Shown here piece after piece: positions 35,467 through 45,097 of a stretch of DNA of 64,000 nt. Positions within the stretch are counted from its first letter, which is position 1. The number at the start of each line of letters is the position of its first letter. This DNA is from Sinomonas atrocyanea (GTDB lineage Bacteria; Actinomycetota; Actinomycetes; Actinomycetales; Micrococcaceae). The stretch lies in assembly GCF_001577305.1 (NCBI RefSeq), contig NZ_CP014518.1, forward strand, positions 3,596,001 to 3,660,000. Reading direction: 5' to 3'. A program made the translations under genes and the position numbers. The notes below the pieces were generated by a model, which had not been told where the DNA came from, did not search any database, and saw nothing but the letters and a program-made list of their open reading frames with translations.

Positions 35467-36765
35467 CTACTTCTGTCCGCCCAGGCCGAGGACCGGGAAG
35501 AGGACCTCGAAGGCTTCGCGGAACCCGCCTCCGATCGCTCCGTGGACGTGGCCCGCGCCGGGGACGGTGCGGAAGGACGCGGCCATGCCGGCCGCCTTGG
35601 CCGCCTGCTCGGCCCGCCGGACCCCGGGCGTGAACGTGGGATCGCCCGAGCCGACCGTGAAGACCGCCGTGATGTGCGAGTACGCGCCGCGGTGCCGGGC
35701 GAGGATGGCGGCGGGCTTGGCGGCGTCGAAGGCCTTCACGTCGCCGTGGAAGACGTCGGTGATGACGGCCTGCGGCGACTCGGCGCCGGGGTACTCCTCC
35801 CCCGACGCAGAGAACATGGCCCCGAACAGCGCGGGCCGTTCGGCAGCGAGCTTGAAGGCGCACGCCCCGCCGTTCGAGTACCCGCCGATCGCGGTGTGGG
35901 CCGCGTCCCCGAGGACGTTGAAGGTGCGCCTGGCCCAGGGGATGACGTCGTCCAGGATGTAGCTCTCCGCCGGGCCGTAGGTTGTCGAGTCGGCGCAGGC
36001 CGGATCGCCCTTGGTGCCGATCTGGTCCGCGACGACCACGATCGGCGCCAGGCCCCGGTGGGTGGCGGCGAAGGCGTCGAGCACGTTGGCGACGGCGCCG
36101 GGGTCCGGGGTGCCCGGGTCGCCCATCATCAGGATGACGAGCGGCAGCCGGACCGGGTGGGCGGTCAGGGCCGCGGGCGGGAGGTAGACGCCGGCGCGGC
36201 GCGCGGGGAAGCCGTTCGAGGGGATCTGCACGGTACCCCGGCGTCCCACGGCGGGCATTCCGGCGGGCGGGGTCCATCCTGACAGGAGCTTTCCCGCCGA
36301 GGCGCCCCTGGCGGGCCCGACGTCCTTGGCCAGCGCGCCGAGGTCGATCGGCGCGCCGGTCGACACCCCGACGAGGGCTCCCAGCGTCCGGTCGTAGCCG
36401 AAGTAGGCGTTGATGGCAGTCCCGCCGGAGACGGCGACGACGAGGACGCCCGCCGCAGCCAGTGCCCTGCGCCAGGCCGGCCGGTCCCACAGGCAGGCCA
36501 GGGCGACTCCGCCCGCCGCGCAGGTCGCCATGAGAAGGCGGCCGACGTCCTCCGGGAGGTAGAGGCCGAGGAAGTCCGCGGCATCCCACACGATATAAAA
36601 CGTGAGCCCCACGAGGGTCCCGGCCGCCGCGGCGAGGAGGAGCCGCTGGGCCCGCCAGCGGTCCGACCGGGCCGCGATGAGCACCACGAGGACCGCGACG
36701 CCGGCGGCGACCACGCCGCCCACGAAGGCCCCGTCGAGGATGTCGAGGCTGTAGAGCCAGTCCAT
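35467..36765 (-). CDS. membrane-anchored alpha/beta-hydrolase esterase (Ag85/esterase-D-like)
   Basis: The 432-residue protein has four hydrophobic segments in the first ~130 residues (for example AFVGGVVAAGVAVLVVLIAA and LAAAGVLVVAVSGGTAINAY) and then an extracytoplasmic esterase domain. The catalytic serine is in GGYSNGGACAFKLAA, the nucleophile elbow G-x-S-x-G. The likely histidine is in GAGHVHGAIGGG near the C-terminus; an aspartate in TVGSGDPTFT is a candidate for the triad. The arrangement is that of mycolyltransferase-like or phosphodiester-type esterases of actinobacteria. The substrate is unknown. Confidence 0.85.
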   Translation of the reverse strand: MDWLYSLDILDGAFVGGVVAAGVAVLVVLIAARSDRWRAQRLLLAAAAGTLVGLTFYIVWDAADFLGLYLPEDVGRLLMATCAAGGVALACLWDRPAWRRALAAAGVLVVAVSGGTAINAYFGYDRTLGALVGVSTGAPIDLGALAKDVGPARGASAGKLLSGWTPPAGMPAVGRRGTVQIPSNGFPARRAGVYLPPAALTAHPVRLPLVILMMGDPGTPDPGAVANVLDAFAATHRGLAPIVVVADQIGTKGDPACADSTTYGPAESYILDDVIPWARRTFNVLGDAAHTAIGGYSNGGACAFKLAAERPALFGAMFSASGEEYPGAESPQAVITDVFHGDVKAFDAAKPAAILARHRGAYSHITAVFTVGSGDPTFTPGVRRAEQAAKAAGMAASFRTVPGAGHVHGAIGGGFREAFEVLFPVLGLGGQK

Positions 36766-36793
36766 GCCGCCTCCCGGCCCACGTCAGGGCGTA

Positions 36794-36809
36794 CGGCCGG
36801 CGCCGGCCG
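36794..36809. other. 16-bp perfect palindrome between minus-strand genes
   Basis: CGGCCGGCGCCGGCCG lies between the esterase start and the DMP19-like stop. It could be a terminator stem for the upstream gene but has no loop, so it may be chance in this GC-rich DNA. Confidence 0.3.
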
Positions 36810-36814
36810 GCGGC

Positions 36815-37738
36815 TCAGGGGGCCGTCTGCGCTGCGCGTCCGTCCTCGGGGCCGCCCCGCCGGGAGGCCTCGACCGCACCATACCCATCGGCATCATCAT
36901 CGGCCGTCCAGTCGTCCTCGTCCAGCTCCACGAACTCGACGGTGGCGAGGACCGTCCCGTCCTCGGCGTCGACCATCGCGGCCTCGTCGCCCTCCTCCAC
37001 CATCACGTACTCCCCCAGGTCGGTGGTGAAGCGCCACGCGAGGGCCTCGGCACCGCGGTGCACGTAGGCCGCGTCGGCGGCCGTGACGGCCACGAGCTCG
37101 TGGCCGGCGGCGTCGCACAGCTCGCGGATCACGAGCTCGTGGTCGGGCATGTCGCCCAGCCCGCTCCGGTCCTCTGCAGCCCGGCGCTCCTCGAGGTCGT
37201 CGATGAGCCCCACGCGGCGCGCGATCTCGTCCTCGATGCCGTCCTCGTCGAGGGCGAGCAGGCCCTCCTGGCCCCTGAGCCAGGCAGCGTTGAGCGCCAG
37301 GAGGTCTTCCTGCTCGAGGAGTGCCTCGAACCTGTCGTCGAGGGCCTCGGCCCGGGCCACGGCGACGGAGCCGTCCGCGTCCCCCTCGAGGTACGCCTCG
37401 GTGTCCTCCACGGTCAGGGCCGCGACCGCGGCAGCGAGCTCATCGAAGAGGGCCAGGTGCCCGGCCGCGCCCATCTCGCGCAGGCCCTCGCGGACGAGGC
37501 GGTCGACCTGCGCCCGCTCGTGCGCCGCGAGGGCGTACTGTGCGAAGCCGCCGTCGAGCATCTGCGCGAGGTAGAAGTCCACGTAGTAGCTGCGCAGCGC
37601 GTTCGGGGCGATCTCGCGCTCGTCGAGCAGTTCCTCGTACATGGCGTTGACGATGTCGATGTTGGCGTCCACGACGGCTTCGTCGCCGGCCGTGAGGGCC
37701 TCGGCCGGGAGGACGACGGGATGCTGGGCGGTGCTCAT
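36815..37738 (-). CDS. DMP19/DUF4375-like acidic protein
   Basis: The 307-residue protein is strongly acidic (Asp/Glu-rich throughout). Its first half contains IVNAMYEELLDEREIAPNAL and LAQMLDGGFAQYALAAHE, which resemble the DMP19 (DUF4375) fold, in which N-G-G-F-x-Q is the conserved element. DMP19 of Neisseria is a DNA mimic, but nothing shows that role here. The second half is a separate acidic beta domain. It begins with MSTAQHPVVLPAEAL at 37738; the 19-residue in-frame extension is not supported. Confidence 0.68.
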   Translation of the reverse strand: MSTAQHPVVLPAEALTAGDEAVVDANIDIVNAMYEELLDEREIAPNALRSYYVDFYLAQMLDGGFAQYALAAHERAQVDRLVREGLREMGAAGHLALFDELAAAVAALTVEDTEAYLEGDADGSVAVARAEALDDRFEALLEQEDLLALNAAWLRGQEGLLALDEDGIEDEIARRVGLIDDLEERRAAEDRSGLGDMPDHELVIRELCDAAGHELVAVTAADAAYVHRGAEALAWRFTTDLGEYVMVEEGDEAAMVDAEDGTVLATVEFVELDEDDWTADDDADGYGAVEASRRGGPEDGRAAQTAP

Positions 37739-37863
37739 GCGGGGCTCCTCGCTCGTGCGGTCACTCACGCATCGAACGTACGACGCCGCCGGCACCGCGC
37801 GCGGGGCACCCCGGCCGCCGCCCGGTGAACGTTGGGCGAACCTTGGGGGTCCCGTGCCGGCCG

Positions 37864-38283
37864 TCAGCGCTGCGGGCGCCAGACCACGAGGGCCTGGGAC
37901 CGCGGTTCGGGCCGCTGCCCGCGCGCGAGGCTCACGACGTCCCCGGCGATTCCGGCGGCGAACACGCGCCGGGCCTCGCTGGCGCGCTGCGTGTTGGCGA
38001 GCTCGGCCTGGAGCTCGGTCACGCGCGCACGCAGGGCCGCGACCTGGTTCTCGAGCTCGAGGATGCGGCGGATCCCCTCGAGGGACACGCCGTCCTTCGA
38101 GAGCCGCTGCACCTCCCGCAGCATCTCGACGTCGCGCTGGGAGTAGCGGCGCTGGCGGCCGCCCTGGCGGGACGGCGAGACGATCCCCAGACGGTCGTAC
38201 TGGCGCAGCGTCTGGGGGTGCATCTCGGCCAGCTCTGCCGCCACGGAGATCACGAAGATCGGAGCGTACGGGTCGATGGCCAT
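37864..38283 (-). CDS. hspR: heat shock repressor HspR (MerR family)
   Basis: HspR represses the dnaK operon and clpB by binding HAIR sites, and is itself the last gene of the dnaK operon. The 139-residue protein has a MerR winged helix: ISVAAELAEMHPQTLRQYDR, LGIVSPSRQGGRQRRYSQRD and VEMLREVQRLSKDGVSLEGI. A dimerising coiled coil follows (ELENQVAALRARVTELQAEL). It starts 3 bp after dnaJ stops. The sites at 23917, 42014 and 42066 fit its known target, so the regulatory loop is closed within this window. Confidence 0.95.
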   Translation of the reverse strand: MAIDPYAPIFVISVAAELAEMHPQTLRQYDRLGIVSPSRQGGRQRRYSQRDVEMLREVQRLSKDGVSLEGIRRILELENQVAALRARVTELQAELANTQRASEARRVFAAGIAGDVVSLARGQRPEPRSQALVVWRPQR

Positions 38284-38286
38284 GGC

Positions 38287-39267
38287 CTAGAGCCTCGCTT
38301 TCTCCGCAAGGTGTGCGCGCGGGTCCGACTGGCCGTTCTTGGAGACGGCCTCCGCGAAGGTGCGGATGGCCTGCTCGGCCTCCTTCGAGAGGTTCTTGGG
38401 GACGACGACGTCGACGGTGACGAGGAGGTCGCCCGAGCCCTTGGAGGTCTTCACGCCGCGGCCCTTCACCCGCAGCGTCCGGCCGGAGCTCGTCCCGGCC
38501 GGGACCTTCATCTTCACGCTCGGGCCGTCCGCGGTGGGGACCTCGATCTGGGCGCCGAGGGCGGCCTCGTCGAACGTCACGGGCACGTGGATGCGGAGGT
38601 TGTCGCCCTCGCGCGTGAAGAAGTCGTGCGGTCGGACGTGGACGGTGACCATGAGGTCGCCCGGCCCGGCCGATCCGGGGCCGCCCTTGCCGCGGACGCG
38701 GACCTTCTGCCCGTCCCGGATGCCCGCGGGGATGCGGACCTCGATGACCTCGCCGTCGCGCTCGCGCAGGCCCACCGTGGTGCCGCGGATGGACCCGGCG
38801 AAGGAGATCGTGGTGCTGGCCTGGCGGTCCGCACCGCGCTGGGGCGGGGGCTGGAAGCCCGCGCCGCCGAATCCGCCGCCGCCGAAGAGGTCGGCGAACT
38901 CGGGCGGGAGGTTGCCGGTGTTGAACCCGCGCGAGTGGCGGCCGGGGCCGCCGCCGAACAGCCCGCCGAAGAGGTCCTCGAAGCCGGCCGCGCCGGCCCC
39001 GCCGCCGGGGCCGCCCGCGGAGAAGCGCGCGCCCCCCATGGCGCGGATCGCGTCGTACTGCTGGCGCTGCTCGGGGTCGGACAGGACGGAGTTGGCCTCC
39101 GTGATGTCCTTGAACTTCTTCTCGGCCTCGGCGTCACCCGGGTTCTGGTCCGGGTGGTACTTGCGGGCGAGCTTGCGGTAGGCCTTCTTGATGTCGGCCT
39201 CGGAGGCGTCCTTGGACACGCCCAGAATGGCGTAGAAGTCCTTCTCCACCCAGTCCTGACTGGCCAC
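38287..39267 (-). CDS. dnaJ: DnaJ-type co-chaperone without the zinc-finger domain
   Basis: The J protein stimulates DnaK ATPase. The 326 residues hold a J domain (residues 10-75, with HPD in KYHPDQNPGD) and a Gly/Phe-rich linker (about 85-130). The C-terminal substrate-binding domains follow, with VRVRGKGGPGSAGPGDLMV, TVDVVVPKNLSKEAEQAI and the ending. The four CxxCxGxG zinc repeats of classic DnaJ are absent, so this is the type II/CbpA form. It lies in the dnaK operon, separated from grpE by a long palindromic repeat and directly followed by hspR. Confidence 0.92.
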   Translation of the reverse strand: MASQDWVEKDFYAILGVSKDASEADIKKAYRKLARKYHPDQNPGDAEAEKKFKDITEANSVLSDPEQRQQYDAIRAMGGARFSAGGPGGGAGAAGFEDLFGGLFGGGPGRHSRGFNTGNLPPEFADLFGGGGFGGAGFQPPPQRGADRQASTTISFAGSIRGTTVGLRERDGEVIEVRIPAGIRDGQKVRVRGKGGPGSAGPGDLMVTVHVRPHDFFTREGDNLRIHVPVTFDEAALGAQIEVPTADGPSVKMKVPAGTSSGRTLRVKGRGVKTSKGSGDLLVTVDVVVPKNLSKEAEQAIRTFAEAVSKNGQSDPRAHLAEKARL

Positions 39268-39306
39268 GAACGCTCCTTAGATCAACTGCTGCTTCAAGTG
39301 TGCACG

Positions 39307-39410
39307 GTTTCGGGTACAGATCTCGTCACGGATATGCCGTTTCGGGTACGCGGGCGAGGGCGCCCGCGTACCCGAAACGCCCAGAGGGCGACGAGATGCG
39401 TACCCGAAAC
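39307..39410. repeat. Dispersed palindromic repeat, locus C, inside the dnaK operon
   Basis: This is the cleanest copy. The inner arms GTTTCGGGTACGCGGGCG (39339-39356) and its exact complement (39361-39378) form an 18-bp stem with an AGGG loop. The outer arms GTTTCGGGTACAGATCTCGTC (one base over the core; 39307-39327) and 39390-39410 match with two mismatches. Equal 11-bp spacers separate inner and outer arms on both sides, and the GGG and CCC anchors are 32 bp apart as at loci A and B. It lies between grpE and dnaJ, where it could lower or terminate transcription into dnaJ-hspR. Confidence 0.88.
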
Positions 39411-39422
39411 GGGAGGGGTGGG

Positions 39423-40094
39423 TCAGCCCTGCGGCGTCGCCACGATCACCTGGGCCGCGCGCAGCACGCGCGCCGAGGTCCGGTAGCCCGTGCGGAGCAC
39501 CTGCTGGACCGTGTCCACCTCGATGCCCTCCCCCGGCTGCTGGATGAGGGCCTCGTGGATGTTCGGGTCGAACTCGACGCCCGCCTGGTCGATCCGCTCC
39601 AGCCCCTGGCCGGCGACGATCGACTCGAGCTTGCCGGCGATCGAGGCGAACGGGCCGCCCTCCAGGTCGCCGTGGGCCCGGGCCGCGTCGATGTCGTCCA
39701 GTACCGGCAGCAGCGAGCTCAGCACACCCAACGTGGCGACCTCCCCCGCGACCGCGCGGTCGCGGTCGACCCGGCGGCGGTAGTTCACGTACTCCGCCTG
39801 GAGGCGCAGCAGGTCGTTGCGCAGCTCGGCCACCACGGCCGCCTGCCCCTCCTGCTCGCCGGCCTCGGCCTCATTGAGGATCTGCTCGGCCTGGGCCAGC
39901 GCGTCCCCCGAGTCGTGGGCCTCGTCCACGGGCTGCATCTCCTCGTGGCCGTCGTGCGGGGCGGCCTCGGAGGCCTCCGCGCCCTCCGGGTGCCGGGCCT
40001 GGCCGGTGACCGGGTCCACCTTGCGGTTGTCCCGGATCACCGGCTCGGGGCGCTCGGACCCGTGCTCGTTCTCGTTTCCGTGGTGAGGGGCCAT
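39423..40094 (-). CDS. grpE: nucleotide exchange factor GrpE
   Basis: GrpE releases ADP from DnaK. The 223-residue protein has a long acidic, poorly ordered N-terminus with histidines (MAPHHGNENEHGSERPEPVI), a long helix near residues 70-120 (LNEAEAGEQEGQAAVVAELR), and the C-terminal beta domain with VEFDPNIHEALIQQPGEGI and TGYRTSARVLRAAQVIVA, the family signature. It starts 2 bp after dnaK ends, a typical coupled pair. The 155-bp gap to dnaJ holds the palindromic repeat. Confidence 0.95.
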   Translation of the reverse strand: MAPHHGNENEHGSERPEPVIRDNRKVDPVTGQARHPEGAEASEAAPHDGHEEMQPVDEAHDSGDALAQAEQILNEAEAGEQEGQAAVVAELRNDLLRLQAEYVNYRRRVDRDRAVAGEVATLGVLSSLLPVLDDIDAARAHGDLEGGPFASIAGKLESIVAGQGLERIDQAGVEFDPNIHEALIQQPGEGIEVDTVQQVLRTGYRTSARVLRAAQVIVATPQG

Positions 40095-40096
40095 GG

Positions 40097-41980
<1,884 letters not shown>

Positions 41981-42013
41981 AGGTTCCTCCTGCTGGTTTC
42001 TGGTCTGGACCAA

Positions 42014-42034
42014 GTTGAGCGGTCTGCACTCAAC
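42014..42034. promoter_or_regulatory. HAIR operator 1 at the dnaK promoter
   Basis: GTTGAGC-N7-ACTCAAC fits the HspR inverted repeat with imperfect arms. It overlaps the -10 box edge (42033-42038) and start region on the minus strand, so bound HspR should block dnaK transcription. Confidence 0.78.
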
Positions 42035-42060
42035 TCTACGCAGCCCGAGCTGGATGTCAA
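42033..42060 (-). promoter_or_regulatory. dnaK promoter
   Basis: Read on the minus strand, TTGACA (42055-42060) and TAGAGT (42033-42038) are 16 bp apart, giving a near-consensus promoter. It lies between the two HAIR sites, as in other actinobacterial dnaK operons controlled by HspR. Confidence 0.7.
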
Positions 42061-42065
42061 ATGAA

Positions 42066-42086
42066 GTTGAGTGAGGTCGACTCAAG
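42066..42086. promoter_or_regulatory. HAIR operator 2 upstream of the dnaK promoter
   Basis: GTTGAGT-N7-ACTCAAG matches the HspR repeat with one mismatch. It sits just upstream of the -35 box and between dnaK and the divergent FAH gene. Confidence 0.82.
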
Positions 42087-42134
42087 TTCATCACCTGACC
42101 GGTCCGGGCGGAGGGCGCTAGGCTTCCTTTCATC

Positions 42135-42148
42135 GGAATGAAGTTTCC
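42135..42148. promoter_or_regulatory. GGAA-N6-TTCC inverted repeat before the FAH gene
   Basis: A short inverted repeat in an AT-rich stretch 17 bp upstream of the FAH start. It may be a repressor site, but the four-base arms are weak evidence. Confidence 0.25.
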
Positions 42149-42164
42149 ACATGATGGAGGAAGA

Positions 42165-43058
42165 ATGAAGTTCCTGAGACTCGGCGACGCCGGCACGGAG
42201 CAGCCCGCCGTCCTCGCGGCCGGCACCGACGGCACCGACGGCACCGAGCGGGCCTACAGCCTGCTCCCGCTCACCCGGGACATCGACGGAGCCTTCCTCG
42301 CGCACGACGGCGCAGCCCGGGTCCGCGCGGCCCTCGCCGCCGGGGAACTCCCGGCCCTCGACCCGGCCGGCCTGAGGATCGGTCCGCCGGTGGCGCGCCC
42401 GCGGTCCGTGATCGCGATCGGCCTGAACTATGCCGACCACGCGGCCGAGGCCGGCGCCGACGTCCCGACCGTCCCGGTCGTCTTCCTCAAGCCCACGAGC
42501 ACCATCGCGGGCCCCTTCGACCCGGCCCCCTACCCGGCCGCGGCCGGGAAGTACGACTGGGAGGCGGAGCTTGCCATCGTGGTGGGCCGCGACGCCCACC
42601 TGCTGCCCACCGTGGCGGCCGCCGCGGAGTGCATCGCCGGCTACGCCTGCGCCAACGACCTCTCCGAGCGGGACTGGCAGATGGGCGCGGCCGGGCAGTG
42701 GACCAAGGGCAAGTCCTCCCCCGGCTCCACCCCGCTCGGCCCCTGGCTCGTCCCGGCCGACGAGACCGATCCGGCGGACCTGCGCGTGCGCAGCTGGGTC
42801 AACGGCGAGCCGCGCCAGGACTCCCGGACCGCGGACCTCGTCTTCTCCCCGGCCGAGCTCGTCCACCACGTGAGCCAGTACATGCTGCTCGAGGCCGGCG
42901 ACGTGATCCTCACCGGGACCCCGGCCGGCGTGGCCCTCTCCGGCCGCTTCCCCTACCTCGCCCCCGGCGACACGGTCGAGGTCGAGGTCGAGGGCCTCGG
43001 GCGCCAGCGCTGCGTGCTCACCGCCGAGCACGTCGGGGTCACCTCCGGCGCCCGCTGA
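42165..43058 (+). CDS. fumarylacetoacetate hydrolase family protein
   Basis: The 297-residue protein belongs to the FAH superfamily, which cleaves or decarboxylates C-C bonds in oxo acids using Mg. The metal site is visible in DWEAELAIVVGRDAHLL (glutamates) and CANDLSERDWQMG (aspartates). GLNYADHAAEAGADVPTVPV and VILTGTPAGVALSG are conserved landmarks, and PGSTPLGPWLVPADE is the usual substrate loop. The physiological reaction cannot be assigned: 2-keto-3-deoxy sugar acid dehydratase, oxaloacetate decarboxylase and acylpyruvase are all possible. Its end overlaps the converging MFS gene by 20 bp. Confidence 0.9.
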   Translation: MKFLRLGDAGTEQPAVLAAGTDGTDGTERAYSLLPLTRDIDGAFLAHDGAARVRAALAAGELPALDPAGLRIGPPVARPRSVIAIGLNYADHAAEAGADVPTVPVVFLKPTSTIAGPFDPAPYPAAAGKYDWEAELAIVVGRDAHLLPTVAAAAECIAGYACANDLSERDWQMGAAGQWTKGKSSPGSTPLGPWLVPADETDPADLRVRSWVNGEPRQDSRTADLVFSPAELVHHVSQYMLLEAGDVILTGTPAGVALSGRFPYLAPGDTVEVEVEGLGRQRCVLTAEHVGVTSGAR

Positions 43059-44445
43059 CCTCGGTCCCCGCGTGCCGCGGCAGCAGCGCGCTGTCCGCGA
43101 CCGAGGCGAGCATGAGCACCGCGATCGCGGCGAAGGCGAACCGGTAGGGCAGGGCCGCGGCGTGCCCGGCCGCCTCAGGCAGCCACGCCGCCCCTGCCCG
43201 GATGAGGAGGGCGCCGACGGCGACCCCGAGGGCCGCGGCCAGCTGGACGAGGGTGTTGGCGATCGCGTTCGCGCTCGGCAGCTGCTCGGCCGAGACGTCG
43301 GCGTACTGGACGTTCATGTAGGCGGAGAAGCCGATGGAGCGGAACGCCCCCGAGGCCACGAGCAGGAGCGCGATCAGTGCCTCGGAGGTCTCGGGGGCGA
43401 GCAGCGCGCACGCGGCGAACGTCGCCGCGGACGCCGCCGCGGCGGTCACGAGCACCGGTTTGAACCCGAAGCGGCGGATGAGCGGCGTCGTCGCCGGCTT
43501 GACGCCGATGTTGCCCACGAACACGGCCGCCACCAGCAGCCCCGAATGCACCGGGTCCCAGCCGAAGCCGTCCTGGAAGAGCAGCGGCAGCAGGAACGGC
43601 ACGGCCTGGATGGTGAGGCGGTAGACGAAGCCTCCCGTCTGGGTCGCACGGAACGTTCGCACGCGCAGCACCGAGAAGTCGAAGAGCGGCCGGGGCGCGC
43701 GGCGCATCCAGGCCACGGCGGCGGCCAGGCCGGCGAGTCCCAGCGCGAGGGTGGCCGCCGCCCAGCCGGCCGGGCGGCCCTCGCTGAGGAGCTCGAGGCC
43801 CACCACTACGGCCGCGACCCCGAGGGTCGTGAGCCCGAGCCCCGGCCAGTCGAGCCGGCGGCCGGCATCAGCGCCGCCCGCGGGCACGAGCCGCAGCGCG
43901 GCCACGAGCGCGGCGGCGCCCAGAGGGAGGTTGACCAGGAAGATCCAGTGCCAGGAGAGGTACTGGGTGAGCGCCCCGCCCACGAGCGGGGCGAGGACTG
44001 GGGCGAGCAGGCCGGGCCAGACGAGGAACGCCGTGGCCTTCAGGAGCTCGCCCTTGGGCGTGCCGCGCAGCACCACGAGCGAGCCGACCGGGACCATCAT
44101 CGCCCCGCCGAAGCCCTGCACGGCCCGGAAGGCCGTGAGCGCCGCGAGGCCGGGACTCAGCGCGCACGCGAGCGAGGCGAGGGTGAAGACCAGGATCGCC
44201 GAGGTGAAGACGGGACGCGGCCCGAAGCGCTCGGCGAGCCAGGAGCTGAACGGGATGCCCATCGCGACGGCGACGAGGTAGGCGGTCATGGCCACATTGA
44301 CGTCGGCCGGTGGCACCCCGAAGTCGGCGCCGATAGCCGGCAGGGCCGTCGCCAGGGCCGTGCCGTCGAGGAACTCCATGAAGTACGTCGCGGCGACGAG
44401 CAGCGCGAGACGGGGGTTCCAGGCAGCCGGGGCGGGTGAGGTCAC
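43039..44445 (-). CDS. MFS transporter of the DHA2/EmrB drug-efflux type
   Basis: The 468-residue protein has about 14 membrane segments. The N-terminal motif ATYFMEFLDGTALATALPAI marks the DHA2 (EmrB/QacA) branch of 14-helix drug exporters. WLAERFGPRPVFTSAILVF is the MFS loop and FRAVQGFGGAMMVPVGSL the motif-C-like region. The GTG start at 44445 gives TSPAPAAWNPRLALL; the longer in-frame extension is unsupported. The last 20 bp overlap the converging FAH gene tail to tail. Confidence 0.9.
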   Translation of the reverse strand: MTSPAPAAWNPRLALLVAATYFMEFLDGTALATALPAIGADFGVPPADVNVAMTAYLVAVAMGIPFSSWLAERFGPRPVFTSAILVFTLASLACALSPGLAALTAFRAVQGFGGAMMVPVGSLVVLRGTPKGELLKATAFLVWPGLLAPVLAPLVGGALTQYLSWHWIFLVNLPLGAAALVAALRLVPAGGADAGRRLDWPGLGLTTLGVAAVVVGLELLSEGRPAGWAAATLALGLAGLAAAVAWMRRAPRPLFDFSVLRVRTFRATQTGGFVYRLTIQAVPFLLPLLFQDGFGWDPVHSGLLVAAVFVGNIGVKPATTPLIRRFGFKPVLVTAAAASAATFAACALLAPETSEALIALLLVASGAFRSIGFSAYMNVQYADVSAEQLPSANAIANTLVQLAAALGVAVGALLIRAGAAWLPEAAGHAAALPYRFAFAAIAVLMLASVADSALLPRHAGTEVSGRRR

Positions 44446-44534
44446 CGGCTCAGGGTAGCGAGGGCGCGGCGCGCGCGGGAGGAGGGTCTCGCCAGGCGGG
44501 CCGGCACGCGGAGGCGGCCGGCCGGCGTCGCGCG

Positions 44535-44942
44535 TCAGTAGGCGGGGTACGTGAGGGCGCTGTTGACCATCTCGGCGTTGCCCGAGGCCGTCACCGCCCA
44601 GATCACGCCCACCGCGAGGACCGCGCTGATGAGCAGCCACACGAGGCTGAACCTGATGAGGGTGCGGGCGTCGGAGCGGCTGACCGAGGCGGTGTCGGTG
44701 CGGACCGCGTGGAGCTGCGCGCCAAGGCGGGCCATCGGCGAGGGGGCCGAGGCGAGGACCGAGTTCGAGGCGCAGTCGATGCTGCCGTCGCGCAGGGTCG
44801 CGACCATGCGGTTGGCGCGGCGGTCCAGGCGCAGGCTCGCGATGTTGTCGCCGTGGCGGGCGAGGAGGATGTCCTCGCCGAGGCGCATGCGGCCGTGCCG
44901 GCGGATTCCGTGGGCGCTGTTCGAGCTGTGGGTCAGGGACAT
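44535..44942 (-). CDS. small hypothetical membrane-associated protein
   Basis: The 135-residue protein has a charged N-terminus (MSLTHSSNSAHGIRRHGRMR), a basic middle (DRRANRMVATLRDGSID) and one clear C-terminal membrane helix (FSLVWLLISAVLAVGVIWAV, about residues 98-118). No family is recognised. It has an AGAGGAG ribosome site on the minus strand. It is divergent from the methyltransferase gene with a palindrome in between. Confidence 0.65.
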   Translation of the reverse strand: MSLTHSSNSAHGIRRHGRMRLGEDILLARHGDNIASLRLDRRANRMVATLRDGSIDCASNSVLASAPSPMARLGAQLHAVRTDTASVSRSDARTLIRFSLVWLLISAVLAVGVIWAVTASGNAEMVNSALTYPAY

Positions 44943-45059
44943 CTGTGCTCCTCTCGGGATGAGGGGCACCATTGCCCGTCAGGTCGTATATGATTCGCCC
45001 TCAACTTTACGGGCCGAGGCGGGGCGACCGGCCCGAAACCGTGCTATAAGTAGCCAACT

Positions 45060-45075
45060 TCACACGCTGGTGTGA
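45060..45075. promoter_or_regulatory. TCACAC-gctg-GTGTGA inverted repeat
   Basis: A perfect 6+6 bp inverted repeat lies 23 bp before the methyltransferase start and just downstream of a TATAAG box (45045-45050). Its position suits repressor binding. Confidence 0.4.
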
Positions 45076-45097
45076 CCCGATCCCCTAACGTGGTGTC

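Noticed and set aside
41981..42244. N-terminal extension of DnaK
   Set aside because: It would place both HAIR sites and the promoter inside the gene; the AGGAGG and MSRAVGIDLGTTN start settle it.
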